DNA of 53,196 nt from Salinicola halophyticus (GTDB lineage Bacteria > Pseudomonadota > Gammaproteobacteria > Pseudomonadales > Halomonadaceae): the NCBI RefSeq assembly GCF_003206695.1, contig NZ_PZJN01000006.1, positions 64,135 through 117,330 on the forward strand, written 5' to 3'. Positions 14,724 through 23,814 of this stretch are shown here, piece after piece (positions within the stretch are counted from its first letter, which is position 1; each line of letters begins with the position of its first letter). A model generated the notes under the pieces. It was not told the DNA's origin, did not search any database, and was given only the letters and a program-made list of their open reading frames with translations. The position numbers and the translations under genes were made by a program.

Positions 14724-15787
14724 GCCCGCGCCGTCGCGTCCGAGACCATGGCATCGATCCGAGCCCGGGTCACGCGCTGCTGGAGGGCGGCTTCGTGGGC
14801 GTCGTCGTCTACGTCTTCACGGGTCTCAGGGTGAAGGCCGAGACGCTCGAAAAGTCGTCGATCGTGCGTTGCCTGCGGGTTCTGCGCGGTCAACAGTCTC
14901 TCGCCGTAGAAGATCGAATTGGCCCCGGCAAAAAACGCCAGCGCCTGGGTTTCGTCGCTCATCAGCTCGCGCCCGGCGGCCAGACGCACGTGAGAATGTG
15001 GCATCAGAATTCGAGCGACGGCGATGGTGCGAATGAACTCGATCGGGTCGAGATCCTCGACGTGTTCGAGCGGCGTGCCCTGAATCCGGATCAGCATGTT
15101 GATCGGCACGCTTTCGGGGTGCACTGGCAGATTGGCAAGCTGCTGCAGCAAACCGGCGCGATCGTTGACGCTTTCGCCCATGCCGAGAATGCCGCCGCTG
15201 CAGATCTTCATGCCGGACTGACGCACGTGGTCGAGGGTTTCCAGGCGGTCGGCGTAGGTGCGCGTGGTGATGATCTCGCCGTAGTACTCCGGCGAGGTAT
15301 CCAGGTTGTGGTTGTAGTAATCGAGCCCGGCCTCTCCCAGCTGTTCGGCCTGGTCACGACTCAGCATCCCCAGCGTCATGCAGGTTTCTAGCCCCATGGC
15401 ACGCACGCTGCGGACCATCTCCAGCACCAGCGGCATGTCTTTCGCGCTCGGGTGTTTCCATGCCGCGCCCATGCAGAAACGGCTGGCACCGATGGCCTTG
15501 GCCTTGCGCGCTTCTTCGAGTACGGCTTCGAGCTGCAACAGCTTCTCGCGCTGAAGGCCGGTGTTGTAGTGGCCGGACTGCGGACAGTACTTGCAGTCCT
15601 CCGGACAGGCGCCGGTCTTGATCGAGAGCAGCGTGGAGATCTGCACCGCATTGGGATCGAAATGCTGGCGATGAACGCCTTGCGCTTCGAATAGCAGCTC
15701 GTTGAACGGACGTTCCAGCAGCGTCTGGATCTCGTCTCGCTGCCAGTCATGACGCGGCGATGCGCTAAAGGTTCGAGAAGGTCTCAT
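14720..15787 (-). CDS. bioB: Biotin synthase BioB
   Basis: A 355-residue radical-SAM enzyme inserting sulfur into dethiobiotin. The 4Fe-4S motif CPEDCKYC places cysteines at 61, 65 and 68 (numbering from ATG 15787), and the later conserved blocks [14 protein letters not shown] and LAAGRE are present, so it looks functional. A GTG at 15835 would add 16 residues, but a palindromic BirA-type operator lies between the two starts, favouring the shorter form. The C-terminal tail is longer and more acidic ([10 protein letters not shown]) than in E. coli. It overlaps the bioF remnant by 4 bases, so the operon order bioB-bioF-bioH is preserved. Confidence 0.93.
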   Translation of the reverse strand: MRPSRTFSASPRHDWQRDEIQTLLERPFNELLFEAQGVHRQHFDPNAVQISTLLSIKTGACPEDCKYCPQSGHYNTGLQREKLLQLEAVLEEARKAKAIGASRFCMGAAWKHPSAKDMPLVLEMVRSVRAMGLETCMTLGMLSRDQAEQLGEAGLDYYNHNLDTSPEYYGEIITTRTYADRLETLDHVRQSGMKICSGGILGMGESVNDRAGLLQQLANLPVHPESVPINMLIRIQGTPLEHVEDLDPIEFIRTIAVARILMPHSHVRLAAGRELMSDETQALAFFAGANSIFYGERLLTAQNPQATHDRRLFERLGLHPETREDVDDDAHEAALQQRVTRARIDAMVSDATARA

Positions 15788-15794
15788 GTCATGA

Positions 15795-15822
15795 GTCAAC
15801 TTTGGCTTAAATATTGGTTGAC
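15795..15822 (-). promoter_or_regulatory. Putative BirA operator upstream of bioB
   Basis: On the minus strand GTCAACC (15822 to 15816) and AGTTGAC (15801 to 15795) form an inverted repeat separated by 14 bases. This resembles the proteobacterial BirA site TTGTAAACC-N14/15-GGTTTACAA, with C and G in place of one A and T pair. It lies directly in front of the preferred bioB start. Confidence 0.55.
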
Positions 15823-15915
15823 TGGATGTTGTCACGATGGCCTGTGAACTTCAAATAAGCTTTACGTTGACAGGTCCATCGTGACCGAGACGACATCGAG
15901 ATAAGGGAACGGCTT

Positions 15916-15948
15916 GGGCTCGTCCCGGGCTCGTTCCGGGCTCGGAAT
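15916..15948. repeat. 11-bp tandem repeat x 3 upstream of bioB
   Basis: GGGCTCGTCCC, GGGCTCGTTCC and GGGCTCGGAAT lie head to tail in the 266-bp gap between divergent bioB and the YgjV-like gene. Confidence 0.75.
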
Positions 15949-16065
15949 AGGCGCTGGCAGTCGATGGCATTTGTAAAACGAGATGATGCGGAGGCATTGT
16001 TCACGGCCCTAATCGTCTAAGCTTGGGGACTTTCGCGCCAATCCTGGCTGGACATGAGGAGCCGC

Positions 16066-16590
16066 ATGGACGCTTACAGCCCGACCTGGATCGCCGCTCA
16101 ACTGGGTGGGTTCGTCGCTCTCGGTTTCATCATCGCGGCATTTGCCAGCCGTCAGGACGACCGGCTGCTGCTTTATCTGATATTCGCCAATGTGGCCTTC
16201 GCGGTGCATTTCCTGCTGTTCGGCGAGGCGGTCGCGGCCGGCATGTCGGGCCTGGTGGTCGTCCGGATCTGGCTGGCGCGGCGCTTTCCGCGGCGCCAGG
16301 GGATCATGTGGCTGGTGCTGGCGGCAACGGCGGCGGTCGCCATCGCGACCTGGCAGTCCTGGTACGATATTTTCCCGCTGCTTGCCGCCGTGTTCGGCAC
16401 GCTGGCGATGTTTCTGTTGCGGGGCCTGCCTATGCGGGCGCTACTGGCGGGCGTCGCGCTAAGCTGGCTCGCCAACGCGCTGATCATCGGTTCGATCGGC
16501 GGCGCCATTGCCGAACTCATCGCGCTCGGCACCAATCTGATCACGATGTGGCGTATTTACCGCGCGAAGCGCCAGCTTCAGACTAGCTGA
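16066..16590 (+). CDS. YgjV-like inner membrane protein
   Basis: A 174-residue integral membrane protein with about six hydrophobic helices and a basic tail (RIYRAKRQ), matching the YgjV-type bacterial inner-membrane family. Its function is not established. The ATG at 16066 is preferred because GAGGAG precedes it; the ATG at 16054 overlaps that site. It stands upstream of the DUF748 gene by 60 bases in the same direction. Confidence 0.8.
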   Translation: MDAYSPTWIAAQLGGFVALGFIIAAFASRQDDRLLLYLIFANVAFAVHFLLFGEAVAAGMSGLVVVRIWLARRFPRRQGIMWLVLAATAAVAIATWQSWYDIFPLLAAVFGTLAMFLLRGLPMRALLAGVALSWLANALIIGSIGGAIAELIALGTNLITMWRIYRAKRQLQTS

Positions 16591-16650
16591 CGGCGATTCT
16601 CGAATCATCTGCCTCGATGATCCTCCCTGCCGACACAAGGTAATGTATCC

Positions 16651-18357
16651 ATGTCCACTGTTGCTCGCCGCCGTTGGGTCGGCGTATTCGCTCTGATTGT
16701 CGTATTGCTGTTGCTGGTCTTCCTCGCCGGGCCATGGGCGCTCACGAAGTGGGCGGAAAATCGTTTCACCGACTCGCTGGGGACGCCGGTCAAGATCGAG
16801 CGCGTGACTTTCAACCCGTTCACGGTCACCGCTCGATTCTCGACGCTGCGGGTCGGCGACGGCGAGACGCCCATGATCGAGATAGCCTCCGGTGAGGTCG
16901 CGTTCGAATGGTCGACGTTGTGGCAATCCGGCATTCATATCTCGGAAGTACACCTCGACTCGCCAAACCTGCATCTGGTATCGCCGCAATCCGGGCCGCT
17001 CAATCTGGCCACACTGGGCGCGGACTCGTCCTCGGGCGACGCTTCGTCCGATGACGGTTCATCGCTAACTATCGAGCGTATCGACGCGAGCGACGGCCAG
17101 ATCGACTGGCAGGATCGGGGGACTGGCGAGGACGCTTCCATCGCTGAGACTGGCGTGAGCCTGACGCTGCACGATTATCAGCGCGATGGCGACTCGCCGA
17201 TGCAGGGGCAAGCCTCTGGCACGGTCGGCGGTGGGAAGATCGATCTCGAGGGGCGTTTCGGGGTGATGCCGTTGACCGGCGATCTCGCGATCACGACGCA
17301 GCAGGTAGCGGCCTCCGCTATTGACCCCTGGTTGACCGCGGGGATGCCGGCGCGAATTGATCAAGGTCGGGTCGATCTCGACGGTCAGCTTCGCTTCGGT
17401 ACCGCGGCGAACGCCTTGATCGCCTATCAAGGGAAGGTGTCACTCGACGATCTGGCAACGGTCGACTCACAGGATCAGCCGTTGCTTTCTCTGGATCGTG
17501 GCGTGTTCGAGGGCGTCGATTTTGCCCTCGACGACCACCTGAAGATCGATTCGTCGGTGCTCACCGCACCCAGATTGACGGCCCTGATCGATGACGACGG
17601 GCAGTTCAATCTCATGACCGCCTTTGCCCCTCAAGAGGAGGGCAATGATTTGAAAGACGCCAACCGAAACGGCGCCTCTCAAAACCGCAACGACGACGCC
17701 GGCATGGCGCTCGCTTTGAAGCGTCTCGAGGTCAAGCAAGGGAGGTTCGATTTCGAGGATCGGCACATGTCGCCGACCGTTGCGCTCGACGTCGATGGGC
17801 TGAACGGTCAGCTTTCCCAGTTGAATACGCGCAGCGATCAACCCGCGCACTATCGCTTCGATGGCATGGAGAGCGAAGGCACACCGGTGATGGTCGAGGG
17901 GAGTATCAATCTCGGCGAGCCGCTCGACGCGCGCATGCGGCTGACGACCAAACAACTCGAGCTGTCCCAGTTCGCGCCCTATATCCGGCGCTTCGGCGGC
18001 TACCGCATCGACCATGGCACCGCCGATCTTGAGCTCAACTATCATTTGCAAGGCAGCCGCTTGGACGCGCAGAACCACATCATTCTCAAGCATTTGAACC
18101 TGGGCAAGGAGATTGACCAGGACGAGACGTCGTTACCGTTGAAGCGTCTGATCGGGCTGCTGCAGGCCAAGTCAGGGGTGATCAACCTGGATATCCCCAT
18201 CGAGACCACCGTTGAGGGGAACACCCAGGTGGATACGAGCGAGGTGGTGTGGCAGGCGGTCACGGAGTCATTAGGCAATATCCTGACATCGCCGGTCGAC
18301 TCCCTCCAGGCGCTGATGGGCGATCACGATGGAAGCGGTGATGGGGCTAGCCGTTGA
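16651..18357 (+). CDS. DUF748 / AsmA-like envelope protein
   Basis: A 568-residue protein with one N-terminal TM anchor (about 9-30) and a large periplasmic region of repeated beta-rich segments. It shows the DUF748 pattern near the N-terminus (LGTPVKIERVTFNPFTVTARFSTLRV) and the AsmA-like closing region (SGVINLDIPIE, then EVVWQAVTESLGNIL). Proteins of this group resemble AsmA/TamB-type lipid-transport or envelope-biogenesis factors, but a direct role for DUF748 is not established. The C-terminal part passes straight into a short tandem repeat (GATGGGGCTAGCCG units) that contains the stop codon. Confidence 0.88.
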   Translation: MSTVARRRWVGVFALIVVLLLLVFLAGPWALTKWAENRFTDSLGTPVKIERVTFNPFTVTARFSTLRVGDGETPMIEIASGEVAFEWSTLWQSGIHISEVHLDSPNLHLVSPQSGPLNLATLGADSSSGDASSDDGSSLTIERIDASDGQIDWQDRGTGEDASIAETGVSLTLHDYQRDGDSPMQGQASGTVGGGKIDLEGRFGVMPLTGDLAITTQQVAASAIDPWLTAGMPARIDQGRVDLDGQLRFGTAANALIAYQGKVSLDDLATVDSQDQPLLSLDRGVFEGVDFALDDHLKIDSSVLTAPRLTALIDDDGQFNLMTAFAPQEEGNDLKDANRNGASQNRNDDAGMALALKRLEVKQGRFDFEDRHMSPTVALDVDGLNGQLSQLNTRSDQPAHYRFDGMESEGTPVMVEGSINLGEPLDARMRLTTKQLELSQFAPYIRRFGGYRIDHGTADLELNYHLQGSRLDAQNHIILKHLNLGKEIDQDETSLPLKRLIGLLQAKSGVINLDIPIETTVEGNTQVDTSEVVWQAVTESLGNILTSPVDSLQALMGDHDGSGDGASR

Positions 18358-18375
18358 TGGGGGCTAGCCGGCGAT
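18340..18375. repeat. Short tandem duplication at the end of the DUF748 gene
   Basis: GATGGGGCTAGCCGTT is followed by GATGGGGGCTAGCCGGC and a further GATGG. The stop codon of the DUF748 gene lies inside. Confidence 0.7.
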
Positions 18376-18420
18376 GGCTGCTCGAAGGCGTCTTCGCCGG
18401 CGGTCGTCCCCGAGCAGAAC

Positions 18421-19104
18421 CTACGCGCGGCGATCCTCGATGACCCGCCGACCCCGAATGCAGTCGGCTTCATGCGGCTCGTCGATCCACGGCTCGGCGA
18501 CGCCCTGTTCAACCCATTCGGTCACCGCGGGGTGGGTGAGCAGGCGCTCGGCGTAGGCCATGGCATCGGGGCCGAGCTCGATGCCGTAGCCGCGGATACG
18601 CACCGCCACCGGGGCGAACATGGCATCCACGGCGGTGAACGCCTCGCCGGCGAGCCAGGGCCCACCGAAAGCCTCCAATCCTTCCTGCCACAACGCTTCG
18701 AGCCGGGTTAGATCCTTCTCGAGCGCTTCGCTCGGCGTATCCAGGTCTATGGTCAACGAGCAGTTCATCGAGCACTCGTCGCGTATCGCCGCAAAGCCCG
18801 AGTGCATCTCGGCGCTGGCGCAGCGCGCCCAGGCGCGGGCGGCAAGGTTACCGGGCCACGCGGCCGGGTGATCCTCGGCAACATATTCCACAATCGCCAG
18901 TGAGTCCCACACTACCTGATCGCCATCGTGCAGGCAGGGCACCTTGGCCGTGGGTGAAAAACGCGTGAACGCCTGCTGCTTGCCGGCGCCTTCGAATGGC
19001 GTCAGCACCTCCTCGAACGGGATCTCCAGCGCGCGCAGCAGTACCCAGGGTCGCATCGACCAGGAAGAGTAGTTCTTGTTGGCGATGAAAAGTCGATAGG
19101 CCAT
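18421..19104 (-). CDS. Glutathione S-transferase family protein
   Basis: A 227-residue cytosolic GST. It has an N-terminal thioredoxin-like domain with the SSWSMRPW segment (13-20) at the glutathione-activating position, the TAKVPCL cis-proline (52-58) and WDSLAIVEY (66-74), then an all-helical C-terminal domain with the FTAVDAMFAP block. It is convergent with the DUF748 gene. The substrate is unknown; such enzymes conjugate electrophiles or isomerise maleyl compounds. Confidence 0.9.
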   Translation of the reverse strand: MAYRLFIANKNYSSWSMRPWVLLRALEIPFEEVLTPFEGAGKQQAFTRFSPTAKVPCLHDGDQVVWDSLAIVEYVAEDHPAAWPGNLAARAWARCASAEMHSGFAAIRDECSMNCSLTIDLDTPSEALEKDLTRLEALWQEGLEAFGGPWLAGEAFTAVDAMFAPVAVRIRGYGIELGPDAMAYAERLLTHPAVTEWVEQGVAEPWIDEPHEADCIRGRRVIEDRRA

Positions 19105-19348
19105 GGTTGCCTCCGCGTCAGGAAAAATTCGAGTATGCGATGTCGGGGCGACTCCGCAAAGTTTCGCTCGACGGAAAGAACAGCGGCTGATCGTTCGATG
19201 GAATAAGGACAGCGCCGATCGGACTTTTTGATTCTGTCACCCCGCCCCAACACTCATCCGTTAACCGACTAGGCTTTAGCCAATCGATTTCGTTCAACTA
19301 CGTTCAATTGCCGGTTTATCGGTTACCGGATGTGCCGAGAGGTCATGG

Positions 19349-21148
19349 ATGGCTCCCAACTCGCTGACCGACACCAATAGCCCCCTGAGTGCCGATCAGG
19401 CCAGGCGCGTGCAGCAGGCGCTGGCGGATCTGGATGCCTCCCAGTGTCAGTGGCTGAGCGGTTATCTGGCCGGGCTCAACGCCCAGGCCGCCGGATCGCC
19501 GCAGATCGAGGATGCGCCGGAGCCGGCGGCATCTGCCCCGTTGACCGTGCTCTACGGCAGTCAGACCGGCAATGCCGAAGGGGTGGCCGAGCTGGCCGCC
19601 GAGCGTGCCCGCGCCCAGGGCTTCGACGTCACGCTGGCGAGCATGGCCGATGCCGGCAAGAAGACGTTAAAGGCGGTCGAGCGATTGCTGGTCGTCGTCA
19701 GTACCCAGGGCGACGGCGATCCGCCCGACCCGGCGCTTGAATTCCACGAGCTGATGATGGGCCGCAAGGCGCCGAAGCTCGCGGGGCTGCGCTTCGCCGT
19801 GCTGGGCCTGGGCGATGCCAGCTACGAACACTTCTGCCAGACCGGCAAGCAGTTCGACGCCCGGCTGGCCGAGCTCGGTGGCGAAGCGATCCACGAGCGG
19901 ACGGATTGCGACGTGGACTATGAAGAGACGGCCGAAGCCTGGATCGACGAGGTGCTCGAATCGCTGTCCGGCGATCTCGCCACGCCGCCACCGGCTGAGG
20001 CCGTCGAAACCGACGCGTCGCAAGGCGGTCAGCCGCGCTACTCCAAGAAGCATCCGTTCCTGGCCGAGGTGCTGACCAGCCAGCCGCTCAACGGGCGCGA
20101 TTCGGACAAGCAGACCCTGCATCTCGAGCTGTCGCTGGAAGATTCCGGGCTGGACTATCTGCCGGGCGATGCCGTCGGCGTGGTGCCGCAGAACGACCCT
20201 GGCCACGTCGATGAGCTGATCGAGATGCTCAAGTTCGATGCCGAATCGCCGCTGGAGGAGGGGCGCGTGCTGCGCGACGCGCTGCTGACGGATTTCGAGG
20301 TGACCACGCTGACGCGGCCGTTTTTGAAACAGTGGGCGGAGTGGTCTCGAGCGCCGGAGCTCCAGCGTCTGCTGGGTGAAGAAGCCCGGGACGAGCTGCG
20401 CGACTGGCTGCAGGGACGCCATATCGTCGACGTGGTCGAGCAGTTCCCGGTCGAGGGGATCGATGCCGCTCAGTTTTCGGCGGCGCTGCGCAAGCTGCCG
20501 CCACGGCTCTACTCGATCGCCTCGAGCCAGTCCGCGGCGTCCGACGAAGTGCATCTCACCGTCGCCGTGGTGCGTTACGAAACCCACGGCCGGGCCCGCA
20601 ACGGCGTGACCACGAGTTATCTGGCGGACCGCATCGAGCCCGGCGACCGAGTGCCGATCTACATTGACCGCAACAAGCAGTTCAAGCTGCCGGACGATGA
20701 CGAGGCGCCGCTGATCATGATCGGTCCCGGCACCGGCGTTGCCCCGTTTCGCGCTTTCCTGCAGGAGCGCGAGGAGCGAGGCGCTGGCGGCGACAACTGG
20801 CTGTTCTTCGGCGATCGACGCTTCCGTAGCGATTTCCTGTATCAGACGGAGTGGCTCAAGTGGCGTCAGCGGGGCTTGCTCACGCGACTCGACGTCGCGT
20901 TCTCCCGCGATCAGGCTGACAAGGTCTACGTTCAGGACCGGCTGCGCGAACAGGCCGAAACGCTTTACGCCTGGCTGGAAGCGGGGGCGTATGTCTATGT
21001 CTGTGGCGATGCCGAATTCATGGCGCCGGACGTGCATCAGGCCTTGCGCGACGTGATCCGCGAACAGGGCGGGCACGGTGAAGCCGGCGCCGACGATTAT
21101 CTGCGCCAGATGCAGCAGGAGAAGCGGTATCAGCGCGACATCTATTAG
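19349..21148 (+). CDS. cysJ: Sulfite reductase (NADPH) flavoprotein subunit CysJ
   Basis: A 599-residue diflavin reductase passing electrons from NADPH through FAD and FMN to CysI. The flavodoxin domain is about 66-210 (YGSQTGNAEG; STQGDGDPPDP), the FAD-binding domain follows (RLYSIASSQ, about 387-395) and the NADP-binding C-terminal part has GPGTGVAPFRAFLQER and the final RYQRDIY ending typical of CysJ. The start at 19349 has GAGAGG about 6 bases upstream. cysI follows after 8 bases. cysH and cysG are not adjacent. In the 244-bp leader CGTTCAA(C/T)T is repeated (about 19289-19307), a possible activator site. Confidence 0.96.
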   Translation: MAPNSLTDTNSPLSADQARRVQQALADLDASQCQWLSGYLAGLNAQAAGSPQIEDAPEPAASAPLTVLYGSQTGNAEGVAELAAERARAQGFDVTLASMADAGKKTLKAVERLLVVVSTQGDGDPPDPALEFHELMMGRKAPKLAGLRFAVLGLGDASYEHFCQTGKQFDARLAELGGEAIHERTDCDVDYEETAEAWIDEVLESLSGDLATPPPAEAVETDASQGGQPRYSKKHPFLAEVLTSQPLNGRDSDKQTLHLELSLEDSGLDYLPGDAVGVVPQNDPGHVDELIEMLKFDAESPLEEGRVLRDALLTDFEVTTLTRPFLKQWAEWSRAPELQRLLGEEARDELRDWLQGRHIVDVVEQFPVEGIDAAQFSAALRKLPPRLYSIASSQSAASDEVHLTVAVVRYETHGRARNGVTTSYLADRIEPGDRVPIYIDRNKQFKLPDDDEAPLIMIGPGTGVAPFRAFLQEREERGAGGDNWLFFGDRRFRSDFLYQTEWLKWRQRGLLTRLDVAFSRDQADKVYVQDRLREQAETLYAWLEAGAYVYVCGDAEFMAPDVHQALRDVIREQGGHGEAGADDYLRQMQQEKRYQRDIY

Positions 21149-21156
21149 GAGCCGAC

Positions 21157-22938
21157 ATGGACATCATCGCCAAACTGCGTGACGTACCCCTGGATGAGCT
21201 GCATCCCAACGAGCGGCTCAAGGTGGAGAGCGACTATCTGCGGGGGGCGCTGGAAGCGGGTCTGGCCGACCGCGCGACCGGCGCCGTCGCCGAGGACGAT
21301 ACCCAGCTGACCAAGTTTCACGGCTTCTATCAGCAGGACGACCGCGACCTGCGCGACGAGCGCCGGCATCAGAAGCTCGAACCGCTCTACAGCTTCATGG
21401 TGCGCTTGCGCCTGCCCGGCGGTCTGGTCACGCCGGCCCAGTGGCAGACGCTCGACGACGTCTCCTCGCGTTACGCCAACGGCACGCTGCGCATCACCAC
21501 ACGGCAGACTTTCCAGTATCACGGCGTGCTCAAGGAGAACCTGCGACCGCACCTGCAGACGATCCACCAGGCGATGGTGGATACCATCGCTGCCTGCGGC
21601 GACGTCAATCGCAACGTGATCTGCACCGCCAACCCGCATCGCTCCGCTGTTCATCGCCAGGTCTACGAACTGAGTCATCAAATCAGCACCCGGTTGCTGC
21701 CCAGCACCCGCGCCTATCACGAGATCTTTCTGGGTGAGGAGCGTGTCGCCGGCGGCGCCGAGGAACGCACGGATGCGCCGGCGGAAAGTGATTCGCCGGC
21801 ACTCGATCCCCAGGAGCCGCTTTACACGCGCCATTATCTGCCGCGCAAGTTCAAGGTGGCGCTGGCGATTCCGCCGGAGAACGATGTCGACCTGTTTGCC
21901 CACGACGTCGGTTTCATTGCCGATGTTCAGCAGGGGGAAAATGGCGAGCCCGGCGAGCTCCGCGGCTTCACCGTCTGCATCGGCGGCGGCATGGGCATGA
22001 CCCACGGCGAACCGACGACCTTCCCGCGCCTTTCCGATCCTATCGGCTACTGCACGCCGGAAGCCGTGCCCGCCGTGGCGGAAGCGATCATGCTGGTGCA
22101 GCGCGACAACGGCAATCGTCGCGACCGCAAGCAGGCACGACTGAAATATACCGTCGAGGAGATGGGGCTCGACGCGTTCAAGGCCGAGGTCGAAGGGCAC
22201 CTCGGCGAAGCGCTGGCACCGGCGCGCGATTATCACTTCGACAACAACGGCGATCGGCTGGGCTGGATTCAGGGCGACGACGGCCTTTGGCACTATGGGC
22301 TGTTCGTCCAGAACGGACGCATCGCCGACTTTCCCGATGGCCCGCAGTTACGCACCGGCCTGCGCGAGATCGCCGAGCAGCACGACGGCGATCTGGTGCT
22401 CACCACCAATCAGAACGTGATCATTACCCAGGTCGACGAGTCCCGGCGCGAGGCGATCGACGCGCTGCTGGACCGTCATCGGCTGGTCGCGGAAACGTCT
22501 CCGTTGCGGCGTAACGCCATGGCCTGCGTGGCATTCCCGACCTGCGGGCTGGCCATGGCGGAAAGCGAGCGCTATCTGCCGTCGCTGATCGACAAGCTCG
22601 ACGCTGTGATGCGCGAGGCAGGGCTCGCCGACGACGCCATCATCATGCGCATGACCGGCTGCCCCAACGGCTGCGCGCGGCCGTACCTGGCCGAGATCGG
22701 CTTCGTCGGCAAGGCGCCGGGGCATTACAACCTCTATCTCGGCGGCGGTTTCAGCGGCCAACGGCTGAACAAGCTCCACCGCGAGAATATCGATGAAGCG
22801 ACAATCCTCGAGACACTAACGCCGTTGATCCAGCGCTACGCCGCCGAGCGCGAAGCCGACGAACCCTTCGGCGACTTCGTCATTCGCATCGGCGTGATCA
22901 ACGCGACCACAGCAGGGCGGGAGTTTCACGAGGTCTGA
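21157..22938 (+). CDS. cysI: Sulfite reductase hemoprotein subunit CysI
   Basis: A 593-residue enzyme that reduces sulfite to sulfide with siroheme and a 4Fe-4S cluster. The ferredoxin-like repeats are present (TTRQTFQYHGVLKENL about 111-126; LTTNQNVIITQV), and the cluster and siroheme cysteines lie in ACVAFPTCG and TGCPNGCARP near the C-terminal third. About 20 residues longer than the E. coli protein, partly through an insert rich in Glu/Asp/Ala (about 197-216). Cotranscribed with cysJ. Convergent with the citryl-CoA lyase gene, only 21 bases apart, with no terminator seen. Confidence 0.96.
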   Translation: MDIIAKLRDVPLDELHPNERLKVESDYLRGALEAGLADRATGAVAEDDTQLTKFHGFYQQDDRDLRDERRHQKLEPLYSFMVRLRLPGGLVTPAQWQTLDDVSSRYANGTLRITTRQTFQYHGVLKENLRPHLQTIHQAMVDTIAACGDVNRNVICTANPHRSAVHRQVYELSHQISTRLLPSTRAYHEIFLGEERVAGGAEERTDAPAESDSPALDPQEPLYTRHYLPRKFKVALAIPPENDVDLFAHDVGFIADVQQGENGEPGELRGFTVCIGGGMGMTHGEPTTFPRLSDPIGYCTPEAVPAVAEAIMLVQRDNGNRRDRKQARLKYTVEEMGLDAFKAEVEGHLGEALAPARDYHFDNNGDRLGWIQGDDGLWHYGLFVQNGRIADFPDGPQLRTGLREIAEQHDGDLVLTTNQNVIITQVDESRREAIDALLDRHRLVAETSPLRRNAMACVAFPTCGLAMAESERYLPSLIDKLDAVMREAGLADDAIIMRMTGCPNGCARPYLAEIGFVGKAPGHYNLYLGGGFSGQRLNKLHRENIDEATILETLTPLIQRYAAEREADEPFGDFVIRIGVINATTAGREFHEV

Positions 22939-22959
22939 TCAAGCCGCGATTTCGTGGTT

Positions 22960-23799
22960 TCAGGGCCGGCCTCTTTCCGGCACCGGTCGCTTGGCCGGAC
23001 CGCCGTAGGGCCACAGCCAGCCCTTGGGCATCGGGCCCTTGTTGCGCCCGCCTTGACACTGTTGCTCCCAGGCGTGGGCGAGGATGCCCACCGAGCGCGA
23101 CAGGCAGAACAGGCCGCGGGCCAGCGGGGCGGGGAAGCCCAGTTCGGCGTAGATGACGGCGGTGGCACCGTCGATGTTGAGCGGAATCGGTTTGCCCTTC
23201 ATGGCGATCAACTGGCGTTCGACCTCACGGGCGATGGCGACGAAATTGCCATCCACCTCGCCACGAGCGGCGGCCTCCTCGACCAGCTGCAGGAGCCTCG
23301 GCGCGCGCGGATCGACGGGATGGAAGCGGTGACCGAAGCCGGGAATGATTTTGGTTCGCTCGCGCTGCCAGGTGGCGATACCTTCCTCGACGGCGGCTTC
23401 CAGTTTGCGTCCGCCGATCTGGTTTTCGAGTATCGACTGATACAGCTCGACGGCCTGTTCGCCGGCGCCGCCGTGAACGTCATCGAGCACGTTGACGGCG
23501 GAGGCCATGGCGTTGTTGAGACTGCTGCCGCAGGTGACCGCCATCCGCGCGATGGCGATGCTGGGGGCCTGCGGGCCATGATCGACGGCGCTCATCAATG
23601 CCGCTTCCAGCAGCGCGGCCTGCGCTCGGCCAGGCAGTTCACCTCGGGTCATCAACCACACCATGTCGGTGAACCCGACGTTGCCGATCAACTCCTCGAT
23701 CGGGTAGCCGCGATAGCGAATCTCGCCGGGGCGCATATCGATGATGTCGGTTTTCCACCACTGCTGGGCTTGGTATTCGGGCGTGTGAGCGTCGGTCAT
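22960..23799 (-). CDS. Citryl-CoA lyase (citrate-synthase-like)
   Basis: A 279-residue short citrate-synthase-fold protein. It lacks the N-terminal part of citrate synthase but keeps the three catalytic residues: H109 (HGGAGE), H157 (GFGHRFHPVDPRA) and D210 (NIDGA). Relatives of this size are annotated citryl-CoA lyase, cleaving citryl-CoA to acetyl-CoA and oxaloacetate. It follows the CaiB-type CoA transferase by 15 bases in one operon, with a divergent IclR regulator. The context suggests the transferase makes the CoA ester that this enzyme splits. An alternative is another 3-hydroxy-3-carboxy acyl-CoA, such as citramalyl-CoA. Confidence 0.85.
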   Translation of the reverse strand: MTDAHTPEYQAQQWWKTDIIDMRPGEIRYRGYPIEELIGNVGFTDMVWLMTRGELPGRAQAALLEAALMSAVDHGPQAPSIAIARMAVTCGSSLNNAMASAVNVLDDVHGGAGEQAVELYQSILENQIGGRKLEAAVEEGIATWQRERTKIIPGFGHRFHPVDPRAPRLLQLVEEAAARGEVDGNFVAIAREVERQLIAMKGKPIPLNIDGATAVIYAELGFPAPLARGLFCLSRSVGILAHAWEQQCQGGRNKGPMPKGWLWPYGGPAKRPVPERGRP

Positions 23800-23814
23800 G
23801 AGATATCTCCGGTT

